A program made the position numbers and the translations under genes. Under the pieces are notes generated by a model. That model saw only the letters and a list, made by a program, of their open reading frames with translations, did no database searches and was not told the DNA's origin. A DNA stretch of 64,000 bases from Lysinibacillus sp. PLM2 (lineage in GTDB: Bacteria; Bacillota; Bacilli; Bacillales_A; Planococcaceae), in contig AP025689.1 in assembly GCA_023168345.1 (NCBI GenBank), forward strand, positions 2,106,001-2,170,000, in the 5' to 3' direction. Positions within the stretch are counted from its first letter, which is position 1. Every line of letters begins with the position of its first letter. Shown here piece after piece: positions 1 to 7,345 of this stretch.

Positions 1-22
1 TTGATTTGGGATATGTAAAAAT

Positions 23-50
23 AAAGCTTGAGAATTCGTTCTCAAGCTTT
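23..50. terminator. Hairpin terminator with TTCG tetraloop
   Basis: A perfect 12-bp stem (AAAGCTTGAGAA / TTCTCAAGCTTT) closes a TTCG loop. T-rich tails follow in both directions. It lies 5 bp past the stop of the minus-strand gene at 56-250 and would end that transcript. Confidence 0.75.
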
Positions 51-55
51 TTAAT

Positions 56-250
56 TTATTCATTTATACTTTTATTTCTTTCAAATTCATGCATCGTTTG
101 TAGAAACATTCCGATAAGAAACAGGAACACTCCGCCTTTGACTAATTCAATTCCAAACCATACGGAAACGTTTACAAAGAAACTTGAAAAAAATAATAGT
201 GTACCGATGACGAACAGAACTACTGATAAGCTAGTAAATAATTTGAACAT
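56..250 (-). CDS. Small two-helix membrane protein, unknown function
   Basis: A 64-residue protein that I do not recognise. Two hydrophobic stretches (about residues 4-25 and 33-52) suggest two membrane helices with a short polar C-terminal tail. A GGGGAAG ribosome binding site lies about 10 bases before the ATG, and a strong hairpin terminator follows the stop directly, which together support it as a real single-gene unit. The overlapping plus-strand frame at 6-281 has no ribosome binding site and reads through the terminator, so I prefer this strand. No function can be inferred. Confidence 0.55.
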   Translation of the reverse strand: MFKLFTSLSVVLFVIGTLLFFSSFFVNVSVWFGIELVKGGVFLFLIGMFLQTMHEFERNKSINE

Positions 251-386
251 CTCTCATACACTTCCCCTTTTTAATGTATAACCATAATATAACATATGAA
301 GAGCGTTCACAAAATAGACAAATTTAATTATCAAGAAAAAATTTCTAGTTCGTATGTGAGAGTTCGTTTCGTTCTTATAAAATTAT

Positions 387-806
387 TCAAGTATTCTTTT
401 CAACAACTTGTTCATTTCTTTCTTTCAATATGTCCTGAATAATTTCAATGTGGGAAGCTGCCCATGCTTTTTCACGAAAATGTAAAAATAAGCAAAAAGT
501 GATACCTAATAAATATATTAAAATGAAAATCAACCAATTTCTACCTGATGATAGTATCTTTTGTAAATTTTGAGATAAAATTAAAAATAAAAAAGGTATC
601 GATGAGACATAAATCGGAATCATCCCAGACCCATTTTTTTCTTTAATTAAACGATAGAAAATGAGCTTTAGCACATCGCTTTCTATCGTTTTATAAAATT
701 CACGTACTTCCCCAAAATCTTTTAAGTATTTAGATTCTCTTATGTTGTTTGGGTTTTTCTTTAAACGTAGATAAATTTTATGTGCATCTCCACGAAATAA
801 GTTCAT
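387..806 (-). CDS. Hypothetical membrane protein, 139 aa
   Basis: Not recognised. The N-terminal half (about residues 1-60) is charged and basic. Two hydrophobic segments follow at roughly residues 63-80 and 89-108, and then a charged C-terminal helix rich in Glu, Lys and Arg. This suggests a protein anchored by a hairpin of two membrane helices with both ends in the cytoplasm. It is flanked by AT-rich spacers and has no close operon partner. A moderate ribosome binding site (AAGGATGATG on the minus strand) precedes the ATG. Confidence 0.55.
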   Translation of the reverse strand: MNLFRGDAHKIYLRLKKNPNNIRESKYLKDFGEVREFYKTIESDVLKLIFYRLIKEKNGSGMIPIYVSSIPFLFLILSQNLQKILSSGRNWLIFILIYLLGITFCLFLHFREKAWAASHIEIIQDILKERNEQVVEKNT

Positions 807-943
807 ATTATCATCATCCTTTTAAAATTCGAACTTTAATAATAAGAATTAATAAAGCGAAAGAATTTATTTTCAATACTTTTTAAACTGTGAGTATTGA
901 TAAAAATTATTCTAAAAATTCATAAGCAATCTCAAAACAGCAA

Positions 944-981
944 AAAACTACAATTCAATTATTCCTCCGAATTGTAGTTTT
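944..981 (-). terminator. Intrinsic terminator of the MFS gene
   Basis: A perfect 13-bp inverted repeat (AAAACTACAATTC / GAATTGTAGTTTT) with a 12-base loop. On the minus strand the stem is followed by a T run. It lies about 45 bp past the stop of the transporter gene. Confidence 0.8.
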
Positions 982-1024
982 CTACTTATGTTCCACCCTC
1001 TTCCTTACTTTTGGGACATCCCCA

Positions 1025-2293
1025 TTATGCATTTATTACCTCTTTTATATTTTCCTTTTTAAGCAATAATGCTCCGATTAAGCCAAAAGCTGAGAATATA
1101 GCTGGAATTAATAGACCGTAATGATAGCCGAAATGGATACCTTCTTGTGAAAATAAATCGAGTACTTTCCCAAATATTATTGGTAATAAAACTGCACTTA
1201 AAAAACCACCCATATTGGCAAAGCCTGTAACAACACCAACTTCTTTTGCTGGAAAAGATTCTCTCACAACTACAAATGTTAATGAACTCGCACCATTTCC
1301 GAATCCTATAGTGATAAATAATACAATAATCCATACAATGGATGGACTCGTTCCAGAAAGAAACATTCCTAACCAACTTAATACAACTACAATATGAACA
1401 ATCAAATACATTATTTTTATGGAACCAAGTCTACTTGCAATCCAGCTAATAATTGGAGCGCCTACTATAGCACCAATAAGACCATACATGATTAATTGGC
1501 TGGCCATGGACCGCGACAATTCTAACACTTGGATCCCAAATGGAACACCCCATGACCCAATAAATCCGACGTACGTACCTACAACACCAAAATGACATAG
1601 AAATGCTGCCCATGCTTGTCGGGTTGAAGCTACACGTTGAAGGATTTTCCAAACACTTTCCTTTTCTTGGTTTAAATTTATCGAAGTACTAGATAATTCT
1701 ACAAATAGCTTTTTGGGCTTTTTAATAAGAACAAAGTAGAGTAAAAAAGTGTTAAAAACTAGCAATACCCCTATCGTCATAAATAGTGAATTCCATCCTA
1801 CATAGGAAATCCATATTGAGTAAGGAAGTGTTGCTGTTAATGAGCCCAATCCAGCAAACATAGAAACAATTCCAATCATCTTTACAAAATCATGAGATTT
1901 AAACCATTGACTTAAAATTAATACAAAATTAATAAAAATCGTGGAATCACCGACTCCTACTAAAAATCTTGAAAAAATTAAAATACACTCATTGCTGGCA
2001 AAACTATATAATAAACTTCCAATCCCTGTAAGCAATGTCCCGAAAATTAATAATCGATTTGGCCCATATCGGTCTGCTATTAAGCCTACTGGTATTTGTA
2101 ATCCGACATATGCTAAAAACTGAATACTCGTCATTAAACCAATTACTGCTGCCGAAACTTGAAAATCATTCATTAATTGATCAGTAATGAGTCCTGGTGC
2201 AGTTCTTTGACTAACTATTACAAAATAAGTAATTAAAACAAATCCAAAAACAAACCATCTATAACTACTTTCTTGTTTATTCATGGTGTTCAT
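1025..2293 (-). CDS. MFS transporter
   Basis: Major facilitator superfamily permease with about 12 hydrophobic segments and a cytoplasmic loop near residues 190-215. The loop between helices 2 and 3 carries the family signature G-L-I-A-D-R-Y-G-P-N-R (near residue 80). This family moves small solutes, usually by proton coupling; the substrate cannot be read from sequence. The open frame extends 22 codons upstream, but AAGGAG lies immediately before ATG 2293, with a second ATG at 2284, so I place the start at 2293 or 2284. It stands alone and has its own terminator. Confidence 0.8.
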   Translation of the reverse strand: MNTMNKQESSYRWFVFGFVLITYFVIVSQRTAPGLITDQLMNDFQVSAAVIGLMTSIQFLAYVGLQIPVGLIADRYGPNRLLIFGTLLTGIGSLLYSFASNECILIFSRFLVGVGDSTIFINFVLILSQWFKSHDFVKMIGIVSMFAGLGSLTATLPYSIWISYVGWNSLFMTIGVLLVFNTFLLYFVLIKKPKKLFVELSSTSINLNQEKESVWKILQRVASTRQAWAAFLCHFGVVGTYVGFIGSWGVPFGIQVLELSRSMASQLIMYGLIGAIVGAPIISWIASRLGSIKIMYLIVHIVVVLSWLGMFLSGTSPSIVWIIVLFITIGFGNGASSLTFVVVRESFPAKEVGVVTGFANMGGFLSAVLLPIIFGKVLDLFSQEGIHFGYHYGLLIPAIFSAFGLIGALLLKKENIKEVINA

Positions 2294-2547
2294 CTTCTCC
2301 TTACAAACAATTTTATAATCTCTGCACCATTTCAAAGAAAAAAGAGCAGTGGAAAACACTACTCTAAAAAGTCAAGAATGTTCGATCTAAACCTGTGCCC
2401 AATTTAATGAACGCCATTTAGATCAATGCGGTAACTCAATAACATATGTAATTATTGCACTTTGTTATTAATCTGGCAATATTTTATTTTTTCTGATAAA
2501 ATGTTAGGTTCCCTTTATTCAATAATGGAGGAAGAATAATATCGACT

Positions 2548-3123
2548 CTATTCCCCCTTATTTACTGGATGACAAAAACAATCAATTGTATGGTCATTTA
2601 CCATTCCCACTGCCTGCATATAAGAATAGCAAATTGTACTTCCGACAAATTTAAATCCATCTTTTTTAAGCTGTTTACTCATTCTATCGCTAATAGCTGT
2701 TGTTACTGGTACATCCTTTACTAACTCCCATTGGTTAACTATAGGTGTATGATCGACAAAGCTCCATATATAATTTGAAAATGAACCATACTCCTCTTGT
2801 TTTTGTAAAAAAACATTCGCATTGGTGATTACACTTCGAATTTTTAATTTATTTCGAACGATTCCCGCATCTTCAATTAAGGATTGAATTTTCTCTTCTG
2901 AATATTGGACTATTTTTTCAGCTTCAAAGTTGTCAAATGCCTTTCGATAGTTCTCTCTTTTTTGTAAAATTGTCCACCAGCTTAGACCGGCTTGTGCTCC
3001 TTCTAAACAAAGCATTTCGAATAAATGTCGGTCGTCATAAACAGGCGTTCCCCATTCATGATCATGGTAAGTAATATATACAGGTTCTTTATTTACCCAT
3101 TTACAACGATTTGGATTTGTCAT
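2548..3123 (-). CDS. tag: DNA-3-methyladenine glycosylase I
   Basis: Base-excision repair enzyme that removes 3-methyladenine from alkylated DNA. The 191-residue length fits the family. Residues matching the known zinc site are visible: Cys7, His20 in HDHEWG, and His178 and Cys182 in the tail. The catalytic Glu is Glu41 in LEGAQAGLSWW. The ATG has a GGGGGT ribosome binding site. The insertion sequence next door begins just 23 bp upstream of the ATG, so the gene has lost its original upstream sequence. Without the IS, the methyltransferase now at 5004-5609 would end about 38 bp upstream on the same strand. Confidence 0.95.
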   Translation of the reverse strand: MTNPNRCKWVNKEPVYITYHDHEWGTPVYDDRHLFEMLCLEGAQAGLSWWTILQKRENYRKAFDNFEAEKIVQYSEEKIQSLIEDAGIVRNKLKIRSVITNANVFLQKQEEYGSFSNYIWSFVDHTPIVNQWELVKDVPVTTAISDRMSKQLKKDGFKFVGSTICYSYMQAVGMVNDHTIDCFCHPVNKGE

Positions 3124-3138
3124 ATAAATACCCCCTAT

Positions 3139-3146
3139 TTCAATTT
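3139..3146. repeat. Target-site duplication, left copy
   Basis: TTCAATTT directly abuts the left end of the insertion sequence and is repeated exactly at 4981-4988 beside the right end. This is an 8-bp target duplication. Confidence 0.85.
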
Positions 3147-3213
3147 CGTATTGTCAAAAATAATTTATATAAATCGCTAATAAATGTTGATTTTACAGTC
3201 TATTAAGCAAAAA

Positions 3214-3288
3214 AACTTGCCACCCCTTAATTTTGGTGTTAGTTGAGGTTACCACACACAAAACTACCCAAAAAGGAAGTGACAAGTT
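3214..3288 (+). promoter_or_regulatory. Inverted repeat covering the transposase start
   Basis: AACTTGCCACCCCTT at 3214-3228 pairs imperfectly with AAGGAAGTGACAAGTT at 3273-3288, which contains the ribosome binding site and abuts the TTG start. In RNA this would fold the ribosome binding site into a stem. Such structures limit transposase translation from read-through transcripts in IS10 and IS50; the same role here is inference. Confidence 0.45.
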
Positions 3289-4715
3289 TGTACCCTCAAT
3301 TATTAGCGTATTTAATTGAATTTATCAAGTACCAATCAGAAATAATTAAAATTTTAATGATCCTAGTGTTTGGTAAGTCTGTGGGAAGTGTGCGTCCCGA
3401 ACAGCCAATCAATAAAGAATACCGTAAGTTACAGGTCGATGAATTACCGATTATCCAACAACTTGAGAAGGTATCCTTTCAGGATATCAAACAAGCCTAT
3501 TTCGCTAAACACGGTAAAGAATTAAAGCCTGTGCGAAGACATGCCAAATCGAAAACGAAAGTGCCAGAAAATCTCTACTGTCCAAAGTGTGGTGCACCTG
3601 CGGCGTATTTGTATGCCAATAATGGCGCGAATGGTCAATATCTTTGTAAGGCATGTGATTGCTTATTTAATCAACAAAATCGATACAAGAAAGAAGTTAT
3701 TTTTCGTTGCCCTCACTGTATGAAGGCGTTAGAAAAAGTTAAGGAACGAAAAGACTTTCACGTCTGGAAGTGTAAATATAATCAGTGTTCTTTTTATCTA
3801 TCCAATATCGATAGAATGAGTAAGGAAGAAAAAGCTCGGTTTAAACATGATCCACAAGCGTTTAAAATCCGCTATATTTACCGTGAATTTTTGTTTGACT
3901 ATCAACCTTTATCTCCATTATCACCAGTGAAACCACGAGTAGATTTATCGAGAATTCAAGTGTCACAGCACACCCTAGGGTTGATATTGACTTACCACAT
4001 TAACTATGGGCTTTCAGCCCGTAGAACAGCTGCATTGATGCATGATATACATAACATTTCTATTTCACACCAAACGATTCTAAACTACGTAAATAGTGTA
4101 TCTATCTTGATGAAACCGTTCGTTGATCGTTATCCTTATGAACTATCGGATCAGTTTTGTGGCGACGAGACCTATATTCGTGTGAATGGGAAATGGCATT
4201 ATTTATTCTTTTTCTTTGATGCGGCAAAAAAGGTGATTCTGTCTTATCGTGTTTCACAAAATCGCGATACATTGTCTGCGATTAAAGCAATTGATGATGT
4301 ATTACAAAAGTTTAAGGAGATCCCTCAGGATCTAAATATAATCGTAGACGGCAATCCCATATACTTATTAGCCCAACACTACTTCGCACGACATGAAATT
4401 TGGTTTGATGTGACACAAGTAATCGGCTTAACAAACGAAGATCCTGTATCAGCAGAATACCGTTGGTTGAAGCAAATAATTGAACGCCTAAATCGAACGT
4501 TTAAAGGGCACTACCGTGCCACGACGGGTTTTGGATCCGAAACGGGATCAGTTTCGTTTGTGACAATGTTTGTGGCCTATTTCAATTTCCTTCGACCACA
4601 TGCAAAGCTAGAAAACCGTGTGCCAGTCATGATTCCAGCACTGGAAAAGATGCCACATATGCCTGCACGTTGGACAAAACTGATTGAACTTGCCCAACAA
4701 GAGCTAACTGCATAA
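3288..4715 (+). CDS. IS transposase, DDE type with zinc-ribbon N-terminus
   Basis: A 475-residue transposase, taking TTG 3288 as start because AAAGGAAGTGA lies just upstream; the frame is open to 3243 but without a ribosome binding site. The N-terminal half has paired cysteines (CPKCGAP...CKACDC, then CPHC...CKYNQC) forming likely zinc ribbons. A helix-turn-helix-like stretch follows, then the catalytic core: Asp in CGDETYIRV, Asp in IIVDGNP, Glu in KQIIERLNRTFKGHYR. The core resembles IS6-type integrases, which cut and join the element ends. No stop or frameshift is present, so the protein could be active. It runs opposite to the flanking minus-strand genes. Confidence 0.92.
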   Translation: MYPQLLAYLIEFIKYQSEIIKILMILVFGKSVGSVRPEQPINKEYRKLQVDELPIIQQLEKVSFQDIKQAYFAKHGKELKPVRRHAKSKTKVPENLYCPKCGAPAAYLYANNGANGQYLCKACDCLFNQQNRYKKEVIFRCPHCMKALEKVKERKDFHVWKCKYNQCSFYLSNIDRMSKEEKARFKHDPQAFKIRYIYREFLFDYQPLSPLSPVKPRVDLSRIQVSQHTLGLILTYHINYGLSARRTAALMHDIHNISISHQTILNYVNSVSILMKPFVDRYPYELSDQFCGDETYIRVNGKWHYLFFFFDAAKKVILSYRVSQNRDTLSAIKAIDDVLQKFKEIPQDLNIIVDGNPIYLLAQHYFARHEIWFDVTQVIGLTNEDPVSAEYRWLKQIIERLNRTFKGHYRATTGFGSETGSVSFVTMFVAYFNFLRPHAKLENRVPVMIPALEKMPHMPARWTKLIELAQQELTA

Positions 4716-4760
4716 CCGCCTGCTTTTTTTAGCAGAGCCCTCAAACAACAGCATACAAGA

Positions 4761-4906
4761 CAATCGGCGTAGCGAACTCTTGACAAACCGAATGGAGGAA
4801 AAGGTTAAAATTGGTATTGGGCGAGGGTTATTTGGTGTGCCTACTTTTTCCCTTCGCCCTCAAAACAAGGCGCAACCTTTTCCGGAATGTTTGTCAAGAG
4901 CGATTG
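4761..4906. repeat. Large interrupted inverted repeat in the IS right arm
   Basis: The arm at 4761-4806 (CAATCG, a 10-base insert, CTCTTGACAAAC, then GGAAAAGGTT) is matched in reverse by 4874-4906 (AACCTTTTCC, GTTTGTCAAGAG, CGATTG). The loop is about 67 bases. It lies between the transposase stop and the right terminus, with no coding frame. Confidence 0.7.
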
Positions 4907-4980
4907 TCCACTCGTTCGAAGCGTAACTTTCGTCTAATTTTTTGTGATTTTCAATTTTTCATAGAAGTTTTGACACTACC

Positions 4981-4988
4981 TTCAATTT
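4981..4988. repeat. Target-site duplication, right copy
   Basis: TTCAATTT, identical to 3139-3146, abuts the right end of the insertion sequence. It lies 15 bp past the stop codon of the methyltransferase gene. Confidence 0.85.
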
Positions 4989-5003
4989 AAATTCCTCAAA
5001 TAC

Positions 5004-5609
5004 TTACTTTGCTCTATAAATTAAAAATCTTTCATAAGTATTTTTATCATAAATTCCTGGTAATGAAATCTCATTGATACATTCAAATGGAGTCTGAAAT
5101 TCCAAGAAATATCGATAATCATCTGAGGCATAGTAAAGGATTAAGTCTATTTCACGGTTATTATTTTCAAATGAAAGTAAAATGTTATGAACAACCTTCA
5201 TAAATATTGGTATCGTAAATGGATTAAAAAAATAGAAACGATTATCTTGTTCTTTTATATTGTACTCTTCTGCTTTGCAACAAAGGAATTGTATCGAATC
5301 CGTTTTCTTCCTCTTTTTTTTCAAGTAACTCTTTTTGTTTTCTATTGCGTCTTGATAAAAATTTCGATTCATTTCAATTCCTGTTACAGGACAACCAATT
5401 TGATGGTCAATGTAAAAATTAAGGCGCCCTTTACCACATCCAAAATCAACCACATGATCATTAGCATTCATCCTGTAATGCTGAAATAAATATTCTAAAG
5501 CTTCGTATGGTGTCGGTTCGTAGGGATGATAATAAACCGAATTATTCACATCAGATTTGCTTGCTTCTGTATGTACATTTAATAATTCATCAAAATACTT
5601 TTCATTCAA
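5004..5609 (-). CDS. Class I SAM-dependent methyltransferase
   Basis: A 201-residue methyltransferase. The AdoMet-binding motif I is clear (VVDFGCGKGRL, about residues 53-63), with the acidic end of strand 2 in GIEMN and a FNPF motif near residue 128 that fits the motif IV position. The substrate is unknown; FNPF resembles the NPPY-type motif of amino-methylating enzymes, but that is suggestive only. Removing the insertion sequence places this gene 38 bp upstream of tag on the same strand, so the two were probably co-transcribed before the insertion. A role near DNA alkylation repair would be a guess from context. Confidence 0.8.
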   Translation of the reverse strand: MNEKYFDELLNVHTEASKSDVNNSVYYHPYEPTPYEALEYLFQHYRMNANDHVVDFGCGKGRLNFYIDHQIGCPVTGIEMNRNFYQDAIENKKSYLKKKRKKTDSIQFLCCKAEEYNIKEQDNRFYFFNPFTIPIFMKVVHNILLSFENNNREIDLILYYASDDYRYFLEFQTPFECINEISLPGIYDKNTYERFLIYRAK

Positions 5610-5694
5610 AATCTTATTTCTCCATTCTTTTAGTAAAGGTCCTTACTTTTTATTATACATGAGCTATAAAGTCAAATACTTTAAAAAATAAAAA

Positions 5695-5714
5695 AACCAG
5701 GAGTTATCCTGGTT
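5695..5714 (-). terminator. Intrinsic terminator
   Basis: AACCAGGA, loop GTTA, TCCTGGTT. On the minus strand it is followed by a run of T, and it ends the gene at 5773-6333. Confidence 0.75.
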
Positions 5715-5772
5715 GACTGTATCGATATAAAATTAAATAAAATGTATAAGTTCGTAGTTATATATACTAAAT

Positions 5773-6333
5773 TTAAGATGCAACTAGATTGAAAGCTAGT
5801 TCTGTTGTATTGTTTAAATAATTTTTTAAGTTACCTTCATATACTAATTGAAAATTGGATATTTTTTGGAAATCATGTGGAGCTATTAATGCTGGCGTTT
5901 TTTCAAACTGAGCAACTTCATTTTCCTTTAAAACTGTTGCTACAAACTGTGAACAAAAGTAAGAATTTTTTCTACTGATAGGTTTATTAAAAATAAATCC
6001 AAATAAACCTAATATATTATAATTATAGTCTTCCTTTTGATTTTCAAATGATTTAATAAACTGTTTTATATCATTATATTGTTTTTCCGTCACTTCAAAT
6101 GAATATAATGTACAATTTGCTTGTTGAAATATTTTCGTATACATATCTTCTTTCACAAAACCACCGTTAAATGGATTGCTAGCAGATTTTCTTCCAAAGC
6201 TATAAACTTCATTTAAATCTAAATCTAACGCAAGAGATGCATGATTATAAGGTTTTTTCGTAAATAATTTTATAAATCTAGTTAATACTGTACCTGTATC
6301 AGTTAATAGAATATATGCTTTTTTCATTGTCAT
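5773..6333 (-). CDS. Permuted NlpC/P60-like (YiiX/YycO type) protein
   Basis: A 186-residue protein. His31 sits in PYNHASLALD and Cys127 in YFCSQFVATVL. With the histidine before the cysteine, this is the circularly permuted papain-like arrangement of the YiiX/YycO branch of the NlpC/P60 superfamily, which includes amidases and thioesterase-like enzymes. There is no signal peptide, so it probably acts in the cytoplasm. The ATG follows GAGGTGA at good distance, and a hairpin terminator lies 58 bp past the stop. The enzyme's substrate cannot be read from sequence. Confidence 0.7.
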   Translation of the reverse strand: MTMKKAYILLTDTGTVLTRFIKLFTKKPYNHASLALDLDLNEVYSFGRKSASNPFNGGFVKEDMYTKIFQQANCTLYSFEVTEKQYNDIKQFIKSFENQKEDYNYNILGLFGFIFNKPISRKNSYFCSQFVATVLKENEVAQFEKTPALIAPHDFQKISNFQLVYEGNLKNYLNNTTELAFNLVAS

Positions 6334-6424
6334 TTAAAGTTCACCTCTATGCTGTCTAAAATGATTGACAATATTCAAAAGACAAATGAAATAAAAATAT
6401 TTAAATTTTATCCCTCGTAAAAAA

Positions 6425-6458
6425 GCAAGAGAGTTAAATTACTTTAAATCTCTCTTGC
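6425..6458 (-). terminator. Orphan minus-strand terminator
   Basis: GCAAGAGAG / CTCTCTTGC with a 16-base AT-rich loop, followed on the minus strand by TTTTTT. It lies about 320 bp past the stop at 6779, so it may end a transcript carrying the short frame at 6632-6730. Confidence 0.65.
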
Positions 6459-6631
6459 ATTAACGAATGGAATATTATTAAAAAGTAATATTTGTGATGT
6501 AAAATTAATATAACTTGTATAATCATTAAATACAATATAATTTTGCTTCCTTAACTGCCATACTATTCTAGTTATCTATATTAACTTACTAATGAATGAA
6601 TAATTAAGACAATATGAAAACACTAGGGTGT

Positions 6632-6730
6632 TTATAGTTTCTCTCTATATTTTTGTGCATTTGGGCACTCGATGGTTCCTATTATTCCGTGTGCATGATG
6701 AATTACATTTTGAATTTGAAACAGCTTCAA
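6632..6730 (-). CDS. Possible 32-aa peptide or gene remnant
   Basis: A short frame from TTG 6730 to TAA 6632 that reads MKLFQIQNVIHHAHGIIGTI followed by ECPNAQKYREKL. It looks protein-like and sits between the gene at 6779-7165 and an orphan terminator. The frame stays open upstream of the TTG as far as a TAA near 6770, without an ATG. There is no strong ribosome binding site, so this could equally be the tail of a decayed gene. I do not recognise it. Low confidence. Confidence 0.2.
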   Translation of the reverse strand: MKLFQIQNVIHHAHGIIGTIECPNAQKYREKL

Positions 6731-6778
6731 ATCTCTTTTAAAGTTAATTCGAAACCTGTTGTAATATTAAAATTACCA

Positions 6779-7165
6779 TTATTCCAATAGTTTCCTATAT
6801 TTCCTCCAATCGCCTTCCGGAATTTCCCTTTTAAGAAGACCATCTTGATTAGCAATATAGACAAATGCACTAATAATCCCTTTTTCTGTGTAGATTTCTT
6901 GTAAGACTCGTTCATATAGGTTGTTTGGTGCTCCTTCTATATAATCTTCAAGTTCATCTAGTAAAGGTAAGTCACTCTCGGAGACTTCATACAATTCGCC
7001 GTAAGTACGATTATTTGAGGCTAAAGTAATTGCTGGATAGCCGTAGCCTGTATCAAATAGTCTCGCGAAAATCCAACAATGCTCTTCTATACAAGTCGCA
7101 TTATTTAAGTAATAAGCGTTTTCCTCACCTTTAAGTAATGTTCCATAGACAAATACTTTTACCAT
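6779..7165 (-). CDS. Gamma-glutamylcyclotransferase-like (AIG2/GGCT) protein
   Basis: A 128-residue member of the GGCT/AIG2 fold. The substrate-loop signature YGTL is at residues 7-10, and the acidic catalytic region falls in LDELEDYIEG (about residues 69-78). Family members cyclise gamma-glutamyl groups to 5-oxoproline or cleave gamma-glutamylamines; the actual substrate is not known here. No signal peptide is present, so it is cytoplasmic. It is separated by 180 bp from a divergent nucleoside hydrolase, so the two share a promoter region. Confidence 0.82.
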   Translation of the reverse strand: MVKVFVYGTLLKGEENAYYLNNATCIEEHCWIFARLFDTGYGYPAITLASNNRTYGELYEVSESDLPLLDELEDYIEGAPNNLYERVLQEIYTEKGIISAFVYIANQDGLLKREIPEGDWRKYRKLLE

Positions 7166-7345
7166 TTACTCACCTCTCGTGTTCTACATGCTATTAAAAG
7201 CAGCAATTCTTCAACTTTTAAATACTTCATAAATATAATTTTAAATAATTCAATAAAATCAACATAAAACCTTCTAGACTTTTTGTATGATGTAATAAGT
7301 TGGAAAAGATGAACTATGTAATTTTTTTGAATTGGAGTGTGTATA

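Larger units (their letters stand above)
3147..4980 (+). mobile_element. Complete insertion sequence, about 1.83 kb
   Basis: Both ends can be read directly. The left end starts CGTATTGTCAAAA and the right end, on the other strand, starts GGTAGTGTCAAAA, giving 11 of 13 matching terminal bases. The element is flanked by the exact 8-bp repeat TTCAATTT. It carries one DDE transposase gene, a 260-bp noncoding right arm with a large inverted repeat, and a hairpin over the transposase start. The 8-bp duplication and the catalytic region resemble the IS6 family, but the transposase is about twice the IS6 length, so the family is left open. An intact frame and perfect duplication suggest recent insertion. 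Confidence 0.88.

Noticed and set aside
6-281. 91-codon plus-strand frame overlapping the minus-strand gene at 56-250
   Set aside because: It runs through a terminator hairpin, lacks a ribosome binding site, and the opposite strand gives a coherent membrane protein.
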